Source: Chloroflexota bacterium (lineage in GTDB: Bacteria > Chloroflexota > UBA11872 > VXNJ01). From it: a stretch of 12,303 nucleotides of DNA. Below are positions 5,654 to 12,182 of the stretch, one piece after another. The notes beneath the pieces were generated by a model. It saw nothing but the letters and a program-made list of their open reading frames with translations. It had not been told where the DNA came from and did not search any database. Both the position numbers and the translations under genes were made by a program. How positions within the stretch are numbered: position 1 is the stretch's first letter; every line of letters starts with the position of its first letter. The stretch is from NCBI GenBank assembly GCA_026708165.1, contig JAPOVO010000311.1, positions 1-12,303 of the forward strand, in the 5' to 3' direction.

Positions 5654-6910
5654 TCAGTCCCGGTAGTAACCCGCCCCGGCCAGCAGCTCCTCCGCCTCCT
5701 GGGCCGCGTCGCTTACGGCGGCGTCCACCGTCTTTCGGAGCCTCACCGCGTCGTCGACCATCCTGTTTATTGCGTCAAGAAGCTCAGCAAGCTCCGGTAT
5801 GCGCGGCAGCGTGAGGGCGTGGCGGTGGATCTCCTCTATGACTTCGTAATACTGGTACGCGCTCTGGACTTCTGCGTCATTCCAGGTGGAGAGGCGGCAC
5901 CCGTTGCCTCCCACCATCGTGAGATAATGGTCCATTTCCGCGCTGACTGCGTTCTTGCAGAACGCGTAGGCGGCCTCCTTGTGGCGGCTTCCGCTAGGAA
6001 TGGTCAGGACCCAGTAAATGTTCAGCGAGGCGCGGCGTCCGGCGGGACCGTCACCTTTCGGAATCGGCGTTACTCGCACCTTGCCCGGTATCTTCGAGAT
6101 TTCGGGAAGATCGGCGACCGCCGCGAAGCCGGTCCAGTTCCACATCATCGCCGCCGTCCCCCCGGCGAACTCGATTCCCGAAGCCACGCTGTCATGCTCC
6201 CAGGGATTCGGCTGCGTGACTCCATGCTCGTGGATCAGATTCACGTACCACTGCAGAGCTTCTTTGCTAGTGGGGCTGTTGAAGCCGACGCGGTTCCGTT
6301 CGTCCAGAAACACGCCTCCCCGGCTCCACAGGTGTATCAGGAAGTCGTAAACGCTGTTATGACCGTCGGGATAGGCCGCCACTATGCAACCGTGCAGCCC
6401 CTCGTCCGGCCGGTTGAAGAACTTGGCGATGTCAAGGAACTGGCTCCATGTCTCCGGAACCGCAAGCGGGTATCCATACTCTGAATGGAACCGGCTGCGC
6501 TCGGACTCGTCCTCGAACAGGTCCGTCCTGTACATAAAGCATTCGGGACCGTCGTGGTAGGGGAGGCCGTAGATACTGCCCTGATCGTCCCGCTGTATTC
6601 CTAGCAGGGATTCAGGCCAGGCGTCCGGCCAGCCGTCCGGCGGGTCGGTTTCGATGAGCTCGTTCAGGCGGCTTAGCCCGCCGGTTTGTACGGCTCCGGC
6701 GAGCCAGTCCGTCACGCACATGAAAACGTCCACCTCGCCGTTGGTCAGTCCGCCCCTGTCGAACATCAGGCTGTGAAGTGGGGGCAGATCGAGAGACTTC
6801 AGGGTCACGTCGTAACCGGAATTACGCTGCCGAAACACTTCGGCCTGCTTTTCGAGGGCGGCGTCGAAGCTGTCGAACGTCCGGTACACCATGTTCAGCG
6901 TGGTTGCCAT
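5654..6910 (-). CDS. Family 1 carbohydrate-binding protein (ABC-type) without an export signal
   Basis: A 418-residue protein with the overall pattern of family 1 extracellular sugar-binding proteins: DVFMCVTDWLAGA followed by GGLSRLNELIE in the first lobe, IYGLPYHDGPECFMYRTDLFED, VPETWSQFLDIAKFFN, a FAGGTAAMMWNWTGF segment, and a helical tail ending near AGAGYYRD. The length is normal for the family. The N-terminus, however, is MATTLNMVYRTFDSF: no hydrophobic core, no lipobox and no twin-arginine motif. The start is secure, because GGAGGAGGG lies 5 nt upstream of ATG6910 and in-frame TAG and TAA codons lie a few codons above it. No ABC permease or ATPase gene is nearby. It may be a cytoplasmic sugar sensor or chaperone, a protein exported by another route, or a relic. 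It is divergently arranged with the Gfo/Idh/MocA gene. Confidence 0.87.
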   Translation of the reverse strand: MATTLNMVYRTFDSFDAALEKQAEVFRQRNSGYDVTLKSLDLPPLHSLMFDRGGLTNGEVDVFMCVTDWLAGAVQTGGLSRLNELIETDPPDGWPDAWPESLLGIQRDDQGSIYGLPYHDGPECFMYRTDLFEDESERSRFHSEYGYPLAVPETWSQFLDIAKFFNRPDEGLHGCIVAAYPDGHNSVYDFLIHLWSRGGVFLDERNRVGFNSPTSKEALQWYVNLIHEHGVTQPNPWEHDSVASGIEFAGGTAAMMWNWTGFAAVADLPEISKIPGKVRVTPIPKGDGPAGRRASLNIYWVLTIPSGSRHKEAAYAFCKNAVSAEMDHYLTMVGGNGCRLSTWNDAEVQSAYQYYEVIEEIHRHALTLPRIPELAELLDAINRMVDDAVRLRKTVDAAVSDAAQEAEELLAGAGYYRD

Positions 6911-6993
6911 CGCGTCCCTCCTCCGGTCCGCTTACTACACACCGGTCGACTTTGATACGGTCAACTCAGTTTATGAGGACTAGCGGCGGCGCG

Positions 6994-7016
6994 CCGACGG
7001 CATGACGGCCCGTCGG
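6994..7016. promoter_or_regulatory. Inverted repeat in the divergent promoter region, candidate operator
   Basis: CCGACGG (6994-7000) and CCGTCGG (7010-7016) form a perfect 7-bp inverted repeat with a 9-bp centre. It lies in the 129-bp gap between the divergent binding-protein and Gfo/Idh/MocA genes, 6 bp before the latter's GGAGGAGG ribosome binding site. It could be an operator for both genes or a 5' leader hairpin. No regulator gene for it is seen in the window. Confidence 0.4.
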
Positions 7017-7039
7017 AACACTGGAGGAGGGGCCAGGGC

Positions 7040-8128
7040 ATGACACCGGAAGAGCTGGACATCGGTTGGGCGCCCGATCTGCCTTCAAATCGGGCGATGG
7101 GCATCGGAATCGTGGGCGCTGGGGCCATCGTAAACGTCGGGCACCTGCCCGCCTACCGCAAGGCGGGGTTCAACATTGTCGGAATCACCGACAAGAACCC
7201 GGAAGCGGCCCGCGAGACCACCTCTAAGTTCGACGTTCCCAGGGTTTACGACGGAATCGACGACCTGCTCGACGACCCCGCGGTCGAGATAGTCGACATC
7301 GCCGTGCCGGCCCCCTTTCAACCTGATATCGCCGTAAAAGCGGCAAGATCAGGACGTCACCTGCTCTGCCAGAAACCCCTGGCGGAAGAGCTGCCCGACG
7401 CCAAGCGCATCGTTGCCGCGGCGCGCGACGCCGGAGTGCAATTGGCGGTAAACCAGCAGATGCGCTGGGACCCGGGAATACGAGCCTGCAAACGGATGCT
7501 GGAACATGGCTGGCTTGGCGAGCCTACCGTGGCGACCATCGACGTCAGCATCATGAGCGACTGGAGTGCCTGGCCCTGGCTCGTCGTGAGTCCCAGGTTG
7601 GACCTCATGTTCCACAGCATCCACTACCTCGACTCGATGCGCTTTCTGTTTGGAATGCCCGACCGCTTGTTTTGCTCTGGGGGGCAGTTCCCCGGTCAGC
7701 CGGAAAAGGCCGAGACGCGAACGACGACGGTGCTCGAATACGACAATGGTCTGACCTGTCTGGTGCGGGTTAACCACTGGGATTGGACCTGGGACCAGCG
7801 CGCCGTCTTCCGATTCGAGGGGACCGAGGGATTGGCCCATGGCACTATCGGCCTCCTTTACAACTACCCTTACGGACAGCCGGACACCTTGCGGTTTACC
7901 TCAAAAAAGCTGCGCGAAGGTCACTGGTTCGACGTGGAGATCGACGACATGTGGATTCCGGACGCGTTCGTAGGCCCTATGGCCTCTCTCATGTGCGCCA
8001 TCGAGTCCGGTGGCCGCCCCGAGACCCCCGGCGACGACAACCTGGATACGCTGCGGATTGTGCACGCCGCCTATATGTCGATGGAGGCGCACCAAACGGT
8101 CGTGCCCGCCGAGCTGGCGCGCGGATAG
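7040..8128 (+). CDS. Gfo/Idh/MocA-family NAD(P)-dependent oxidoreductase
   Basis: A 362-residue sugar or polyol dehydrogenase of the glucose-fructose oxidoreductase / inositol dehydrogenase family. The Rossmann fold opens at MGIGIVGAGAIVNVGHLPAY (20-39); ITDKNPEAA (49-57) follows the second strand. The family E-K-P motif appears as Q-K-P at 111-113, keeping the catalytic Lys112. HSIHYLDSMRFLFG (192-205) holds the conserved His region, with His195 the likely catalytic His. The C-terminal beta-sheet domain is complete. ATG7040 is supported by GGAGGAGG 9 nt upstream. The 19 residues before the Rossmann fold are a short extension. It is divergent from the sugar-binding protein and followed by a small ORF and an MFS permease on the same strand, which suggests catabolism of an imported sugar. 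The substrate is unknown. Confidence 0.92.
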   Translation: MTPEELDIGWAPDLPSNRAMGIGIVGAGAIVNVGHLPAYRKAGFNIVGITDKNPEAARETTSKFDVPRVYDGIDDLLDDPAVEIVDIAVPAPFQPDIAVKAARSGRHLLCQKPLAEELPDAKRIVAAARDAGVQLAVNQQMRWDPGIRACKRMLEHGWLGEPTVATIDVSIMSDWSAWPWLVVSPRLDLMFHSIHYLDSMRFLFGMPDRLFCSGGQFPGQPEKAETRTTTVLEYDNGLTCLVRVNHWDWTWDQRAVFRFEGTEGLAHGTIGLLYNYPYGQPDTLRFTSKKLREGHWFDVEIDDMWIPDAFVGPMASLMCAIESGGRPETPGDDNLDTLRIVHAAYMSMEAHQTVVPAELARG

Positions 8129-8170
8129 ACCGGAGAAGACCATCTAAGCGTTTGACGGAATGCCGAAGCC

Positions 8171-8177
8171 GGAGGAG
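8171..8177 (+). promoter_or_regulatory. Strong ribosome binding site of the small ORF
   Basis: GGAGGAG lies 7 nt before TTG8185. The permease that follows has no Shine-Dalgarno of its own, so this site may feed both reading frames. Confidence 0.5.
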
Positions 8178-8184
8178 CGATCAC

Positions 8185-8301
8185 TTGGTTGCGGGTGAAC
8201 ACACTATGGCGAATATGGGCATTCCCGTTATCCCGCCTCGCGCGGTGCCTGCCGCCGGTCCATCTCGCGATATCTCCGGCATCCCGAAGCCTGAGTCTTG
8301 A
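8185..8301 (+). CDS. Small ORF, possible leader peptide coupled to the MFS permease
   Basis: A 38-codon frame beginning at TTG8185, seven bases after a strong GGAGGAG, and encoding a Pro-rich, neutral peptide that opens VAGEHTMANMGIP. Its TGA shares the A with the ATG of the MFS permease (TGATG at 8299-8303), the classic arrangement for translational coupling. No domain or membrane segment is seen. It could be a regulatory leader peptide, a small protein, or simply the means of bringing ribosomes to the permease start. It is too short for codon statistics to prove coding. Confidence 0.4.
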   Translation: MVAGEHTMANMGIPVIPPRAVPAAGPSRDISGIPKPES

Positions 8302-9542
8302 TGGTCCAGTACCTGGCTGCTGTCCGGCGTTTCAACCAGCCAACTGTGCATTTCGTGCTGGTCTGCATGTTGCATTCATTCGCCTTCAACGGCATCTACA
8401 CCCTCTTGGTAAATCTCTATTTGCTGCGCCTGGGTTACGGCCCGGCAGTTATCGGAGTCTTCAACGGAGTGGCTAACGTGGCGGCGGCGGCATCAGCGCT
8501 GCCGGCGGCCCTCCTCGCCGGTCGTTGGCATCTCAAGACGCCCATGGTCTCCGGCCTCTCCTGCTCGGCCCTGCTGATCGCCATCCTCCCTGTCGGAGAA
8601 CTGCTGGCGGGTCCGGCTCAGATCGGCTGGCTGATCGCCGTAGGCGCGCTGGTGTCGTTAGCCGTATCCGTCTGGTTCGTCTACGGCAACCCCTTCATGA
8701 TGACCCTGGTTGGCGAGCGCCAGCGCAGTCAGGCGTTCTCGATTCGCTGGGCGCTGCTCGCCCTTGGCGGGTTCGCCGGAAACCTGGTCGGAGGATGGCT
8801 TCCACCAATGTACGCCGCCATAACCGGTTCCTCCGTAGGCTCGCCAGATCCGTTTCGGTACGCGTTATGGACCTCCGCCGCACTGGTCGCAATCGTCTCG
8901 ATTTGGATGACGCGCGTCTCCGCGCAACGCGCTCCCGAGGCTGCTGGGCAAGGCCTGACCGGTATCGGCGGCGCGGGCGCCGCCGGCCTGGTTGCGCTGG
9001 TCCTGTTCACCAGCCTGCTCCTGCAAGTAACGTTCACCTCGACGAAAATCTTCTTCAACGTGTACATGGAGACCAACCTCGGCGCGGATACCGTTCTCAT
9101 AGGCTCTCTCATCGGCGCTGGCTGGCTCATAGCCGCGCCCGCGTCCCTCGTGACGCCCTTTGTTACCGCAAAGCTGGGACACGGCCGCACCGTCGCCTTC
9201 GCGGCGATGATCGGCTCCTTCATGCTGCTGCCCGTCGCGCTGATCCCGCGCATCGCCGCCGCCGGAGCCGGTTTCTTAAGCATGAGCTTCACCATCGGGA
9301 TCTTCTGGCCGGCGTACCAGGTGTTTTCCATGAGCGTGGTCCGCCCGGACCGGCGACCGCTCGTCTACGGATCCATCGTCGGCGCCGGAGGTCTTGCAGG
9401 CACGCTTCTCGGCGCCGGTGGCGGATACCTCATCGCGGCGGCTGGATTTCGCGAATTCTTCCTGCTGAGCTCCGCCCTAACCCTCGTGGGCGTGGGAGTG
9501 TTCTGGCTGACCATGGTCAAACAAGCCCAGCGCACTGAATAA
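8301..9542 (+). CDS. Major facilitator superfamily (MFS) permease
   Basis: A 413-residue inner-membrane transporter with about 12 hydrophobic segments in two bundles. Approximate segments are 18-42, 48-73, 83-103, 108-130, 151-171, 188-206, then a polar linker (207-222), and 224-256, 266-289, 297-317, 320-347, 355-382 and 386-406. The cytoplasmic loop after segment 4 has GERQRSQAFSIRW. No charged pattern identifies the substrate; the neighbours suggest a sugar or sugar derivative, and family members with this look include both importers and exporters. ATG8301 overlaps the stop of the upstream small ORF (TGATG) and has no Shine-Dalgarno; TTG8298, one codon earlier, is also possible. It is the last gene of the plus-strand sugar segment. 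Confidence 0.9.
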   Translation: MVQYLAAVRRFNQPTVHFVLVCMLHSFAFNGIYTLLVNLYLLRLGYGPAVIGVFNGVANVAAAASALPAALLAGRWHLKTPMVSGLSCSALLIAILPVGELLAGPAQIGWLIAVGALVSLAVSVWFVYGNPFMMTLVGERQRSQAFSIRWALLALGGFAGNLVGGWLPPMYAAITGSSVGSPDPFRYALWTSAALVAIVSIWMTRVSAQRAPEAAGQGLTGIGGAGAAGLVALVLFTSLLLQVTFTSTKIFFNVYMETNLGADTVLIGSLIGAGWLIAAPASLVTPFVTAKLGHGRTVAFAAMIGSFMLLPVALIPRIAAAGAGFLSMSFTIGIFWPAYQVFSMSVVRPDRRPLVYGSIVGAGGLAGTLLGAGGGYLIAAAGFREFFLLSSALTLVGVGVFWLTMVKQAQRTE

Positions 9543-9625
9543 CGCCGATCATGCCGAACGTCTCGATACCCAGCCTTCCGTCGTAGGATACGGTCGGCGA
9601 TCATAGTGCATTTCACCGGCCAGTT

Positions 9626-9701
9626 TGGCGCGCCCGGAGGGATTCGAACCCCCGACCCCTGGTTCCGAAGACCAGTGCTCTCTCCGCTGAGCTACGGGCG
9701 C
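9626..9701 (-). tRNA. tRNA-Arg, anticodon UCG
   Basis: A complete cloverleaf of 73 nt plus an encoded CCA. Acceptor GCGCCCG pairs with CGGGCGC, followed by G73 and CCA (9628-9626). The D arm is GCTC/GAGC with an 8-nt loop. The anticodon arm is CTGGT-CTTCGGA-ACCAG with anticodon TCG at 9668-9666. The T arm is GGGGG-TTCGAAT-CCCTC with one G-T pair. It should read CGA and, by wobble, other CGN arginine codons. It is transcribed toward the sugar cluster. Confidence 0.97.
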
Positions 9702-9765
9702 AAAGCCCCTCTTTGCAGAATGAAACAGGAAATTCAATCGTAGCACCGGCGCACCGGCCCGGCGC

Positions 9766-9774
9766 TGATATACT
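9766..9774 (+). promoter_or_regulatory. Extended -10 promoter of rpsT
   Basis: TGATATACT (9766-9774) matches the extended -10 TG-N-TATACT. No good -35 is seen upstream, which extended -10 promoters tolerate. Transcription would start near 9781, giving a leader of about 37 nt before the rpsT start. Confidence 0.6.
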
Positions 9775-9817
9775 CGTCAACTGACTTTGCCGTTGATGTC
9801 ATGATTGGAATCTAGGC

Positions 9818-10123
9818 TTGCCCTCTCAGAAAAAGGCCCAAAAGGCGCGCGCGCGCGCCAAGAAGGTTCGCCGCGAGTCCGCGCGTCGAACCCGTAACCG
9901 CACCGCTCGCAACACAGCCAGGACGCTCGTCTCCAAAGCGCGGGCCGCCATCGATGGCGACGACACGGACGCCGCCGTGGCCGCCGTAGGTCAGGCCGTC
10001 AAGACGCTCGACGTCGTCGCTGGAAAGGGCATCATTCACCAGCGAAACGCGGCTAGGCGCAAGTCCCGCCTGATGGCCCGGCTGAACGCCGGATTGGCCA
10101 AAAAAGAGTCTCCCGAATCCTAA
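9818..10123 (+). CDS. rpsT: Ribosomal protein bS20
   Basis: A 101-residue, strongly basic protein of the small ribosomal subunit that binds 16S rRNA early in assembly. The helical pattern RRTRNRTARNTARTLVSKAR followed by AVAAVGQAVKTLDVVAGKG and IIHQRNAARRKSRLMARLN is the bS20 signature, including the IIHxNxAxRxKSRL motif near the end. It is about ten residues longer than typical bS20, at both termini. The start is TTG9818, with GGAA 7 nt upstream; ATG9801 is closed by a stop after four codons. Its 3' end faces that of holA across 29 bp. The neighbour pair rpsT/holA is common in bacteria, which supports both calls. Confidence 0.97.
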   Translation: MPSQKKAQKARARAKKVRRESARRTRNRTARNTARTLVSKARAAIDGDDTDAAVAAVGQAVKTLDVVAGKGIIHQRNAARRKSRLMARLNAGLAKKESPES

Positions 10124-10152
10124 CGGGCGCCCCCTATATAAGACCCTAAAAA

Positions 10153-11175
10153 CTACGCCCCTCGCGCCGCTGTCCGCTCGGCGAACCTGCGATAGCAAAA
10201 CCGTACGGTAAGTGCTTCAAGACCGGCTGCCAAACCCCCGTACGGCAAGCGTCCCGCCTTGTAGTCGAAATCCAGATCGACGAGCGCCGTAAGCATCCTT
10301 CGCAGCTCGCTTGACTCGAACCTCGAAGCCTGCCCCGAGAGCTTCCGCGCTTGCCAGGCTGGAACACGCAGCGCCGACGCCAACTCGCCCGGCGGCGTGC
10401 GGCCGGCCGCCAGCGCCTTCGTCAGGATAAGCCTCGGTACGGTCCGCCCGAGGATCGCCAGCACGAGCTCCGGCGGCTCTCCGTTGTTGAGCGCCCTGGT
10501 CAATACGTCGAGCGCCGCCCCCGTGCGGCGCTCTATAACTGCGTCCAGGTATTCCCAGATTGCCCGCTCTGCCGGAAGAGGATCAGCCTCCATGATGTCG
10601 TCCTCCGTTATCCGGCCGGCGAAGTTCTTGAGCGCGGCGATCTTCTTGATCTCCTGTTCTAGCGACCCGTCATCCAATGTCGATCTTTCTATGAGATAGT
10701 TCGCGGTCCTGCTGTCGATATGCAAGCCCTCTTCCTCCACAACCTCCCTTATCCACTGAAACGCCGACGTGTCTCGTCCGGTCCGCCTCAGTTCTCGCAG
10801 ACATTGGACGTCGACGTATTCCGACTTCAGCTTCATCGCACGGTTTTCAAAGGTCCGTCGAACCGATCGCGTCAATCCGTCCATGTAGAACGCGACCACA
10901 AAAAGCAACCGGTCAGGCGGCAACTTAGCGGTGGACGTGAGCCACTTCCAGAATTTCGTTGCGTCCTTGCCGCTGGCCGGAGCGTCGAGCAACACCACCG
11001 TCCGCTGAGCCGCAAAGAACGGGGGAGTCTGAACGGATGCCCCAATCTCAGCGAGGCCAGTCTCCGAAGCGTCGATCCAGGCCGCATCCAGATCGTCCGC
11101 CGACGGACGCCTTGCAAGATTCTCCACGACCTTCGAGATCCGGGGGCCGCGATCTCCCAGCACCAAGTGAATCAA
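10153..11175 (-). CDS. holA: DNA polymerase III subunit delta
   Basis: A 340-residue clamp-loader subunit that opens the beta sliding clamp, close to the usual length of about 340. It has the family N-terminus IHLVLGDRGPRISKVVENL, the FFAAQRTVVLLDAP segment of the AAA+-like domain (which lacks a working Walker A), RLLFVVAFYMDG, the SLEQEIKKIAAL region that is well conserved in delta subunits, ITEDDI, and a C-terminal collar domain with LLFDYK-like LDFDYKAGR. The start is TTG11175: TAG closes the frame two codons upstream, and the N-terminal strand begins at once. No Shine-Dalgarno is visible. Its convergent neighbour rpsT supports the call. Confidence 0.95.
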   Translation of the reverse strand: MIHLVLGDRGPRISKVVENLARRPSADDLDAAWIDASETGLAEIGASVQTPPFFAAQRTVVLLDAPASGKDATKFWKWLTSTAKLPPDRLLFVVAFYMDGLTRSVRRTFENRAMKLKSEYVDVQCLRELRRTGRDTSAFQWIREVVEEEGLHIDSRTANYLIERSTLDDGSLEQEIKKIAALKNFAGRITEDDIMEADPLPAERAIWEYLDAVIERRTGAALDVLTRALNNGEPPELVLAILGRTVPRLILTKALAAGRTPPGELASALRVPAWQARKLSGQASRFESSELRRMLTALVDLDFDYKAGRLPYGGLAAGLEALTVRFCYRRFAERTAARGA

Positions 11176-11220
11176 GAGCTATGCACGTTAAGTCAATCAG
11201 GGTAGAAACCAAGTGCGCTC

Positions 11221-11226
11221 ATTCTA
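11221..11226 (-). promoter_or_regulatory. Possible -10 element for holA
   Basis: On the minus strand TAGAAT (11226-11221) matches the -10 consensus at 5 of 6 bases and lies about 45 nt before the holA start. No convincing -35 accompanies it. Confidence 0.3.
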
Positions 11227-11274
11227 GCTGCCGAGGCCACGTCGGCTCGGCGCAAAAAATCGAAGAAATGAGTA

Positions 11275-11303
11275 TTGACGACACCCCAAATCATGCGTAG
11301 TAT
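11275..11303 (+). promoter_or_regulatory. Strong sigma70-type promoter for the Cys-cluster gene
   Basis: TTGACG (11275-11280) and TAGTAT (11298-11303) are separated by exactly 17 nt, each matching consensus at 5 of 6 bases. It is the best-formed promoter found in the window. Transcription would start near 11310, giving a leader of about 85 nt before ATG11395. Confidence 0.7.
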
Positions 11304-11310
11304 CTATAAG

Positions 11311-11334
11311 AGTTTGTGATAAACTGCACAAACT
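11311..11334. promoter_or_regulatory. Inverted repeat at the transcription start, candidate operator or leader hairpin
   Basis: AGTTTGTG (11311-11318) and CACAAACT (11327-11334) are perfect 8-bp inverted arms with an 8-nt centre. A nested AGTTT-GTGAT-AAACT (11311-11325) shares the left arm. It begins about 8 bp after the -10 element, at the predicted transcription start, where a repressor would block the promoter. It is AT-richer than its surroundings. Confidence 0.5.
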
Positions 11335-11394
11335 AGACCCCCGACAAACCAGACACCACGACTTGGTGCCCAGCAACGTTACGAGGGAGTAGCT

Positions 11395-11832
11395 ATGCGT
11401 TGCAAAGAATGCGATGTAAACATCGAGAATCAGCGAAACGGTAAGTCCAAGCGGGCGGGGTTGTGCGCCAAGTGCGGCCGCAAAGCTAGACTCTCGGAGT
11501 ACTTCCGCAAATACTACATCGCCAATCGAGACGCGGTCCTGGCCAAGAATCGCCAGGGGGCGCGCGACAATCGTGAGCGCGTAATAGAGTTACGCCGCCG
11601 TCGCGCTGCCCTAAAACCCAAGGTTGTCAGGGAACCTAAGGCGTGTGTCGAATGCGGCACGCAGGTCATCCGGGCGGAACGCTGCCGCAAATGCTACGTC
11701 CGCCATCGCTACGCCACCAACCTCGACTACCGCGCTCGCCGGCTGGCGAGCACTCGCCGTTGGATGCAGAAGAAACGCGCCCAGGAGCTCGCCGTTCGCC
11801 CGGCCGAGACCGGTGACATGGCGGCCTCATAG
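11395..11832 (+). CDS. Uncharacterised basic protein with two four-Cys (zinc-ribbon-like) clusters
   Basis: A 145-residue protein not recognised as a named family. It has two similar cysteine clusters: C3-x2-C6 with C24-x2-C27, and C84-x2-C87 with C97-x2-C100, each able to bind one zinc. Between them lies a strongly basic, probably helical stretch (residues 31-80) with KYYIANRDAVLAKNRQ and four consecutive Arg at 67-70. A second basic stretch follows the second cluster. This resembles the zinc-finger plus Tyr/Asn-rich helix found in some phage-type HNH-associated proteins, but no HNH motif is present. Nucleic-acid binding is plausible. GAGGGAG ends 5 nt before ATG11395 and a strong promoter lies upstream, so expression is likely. 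A second small Cys-cluster gene follows 134 bp downstream. Confidence 0.75.
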   Translation: MRCKECDVNIENQRNGKSKRAGLCAKCGRKARLSEYFRKYYIANRDAVLAKNRQGARDNRERVIELRRRRAALKPKVVREPKACVECGTQVIRAERCRKCYVRHRYATNLDYRARRLASTRRWMQKKRAQELAVRPAETGDMAAS

Positions 11833-11954
11833 GCTTAACAACAGCGGCGGATTACATAGCGCCCGGAGGGCGACACGCGCGAATTGGTTCTTGATAGGCG
11901 GCAGTCATTCGGTGAAAATTGATTACGACTTTGTGCAGTTGGTAGCACTAGGGT
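11833..11954. other. Gap between the two Cys-cluster genes
   Basis: About 120 bp with no supported gene, strong promoter or terminator hairpin. The second gene may depend on the upstream promoter. Confidence 0.4.
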
Positions 11955-11966
11955 GAGGTTGTGGTT

Positions 11967-12182
11967 GTGGAAGAAATAACTTCTGGATTCCCCCAATGTA
12001 GAAGCTGTGGCGACGGAGACCTCGTCCCACTCTCGGATTTCGGCAGTCAGGGCGCGGCCGTTCACTTCAAGGCCTGGATCTGTACGAATCCCGACTGTCA
12101 TTTCAACCTTAAGATTCGTAACGGCGAGGTCTACTCCAACGAGCCTGTCGTAGACGTAAACCACGCTCCAAGGCGTCGTTAG
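11967..12182 (+). CDS. Small zinc-ribbon protein, function unknown
   Basis: A 71-residue protein with Cys-x2-Cys (QCRSCGDGDLVPLSDF) and Cys-x4-Cys (AWICTNPDCHFNLKIRNGEV) separated by a beta-like stretch, the layout of a single zinc ribbon. The second half, W-x-C-TNPDC followed by a beta strand and NGE, is typical of small ribbon domains found alone or at the ends of larger proteins. GTG11967 is preferred, with GAGG 8 nt upstream; GTG11961 would add two residues and is too close to that site. The tail is Pro/Arg-rich and short. It sits on the same strand after another Cys-cluster gene, so they may share a transcript. Confidence 0.7.
   Translation: MEEITSGFPQCRSCGDGDLVPLSDFGSQGAAVHFKAWICTNPDCHFNLKIRNGEVYSNEPVVDVNHAPRRR

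Noticed and set aside
8189..8476. Alternative 95-codon frame from TTG8189 overlapping the permease start
   Set aside because: Its spacing from GGAGGAG is longer (11 nt), it runs out of frame across the first permease segments, and the product has no recognisable features.
9543..9625. CGCCGA (9543-9548) and TCGGCG as a terminator after the permease
   Set aside because: Only six base pairs over a wide loop of more than 40 nt and no T-run, which is too weak to annotate.
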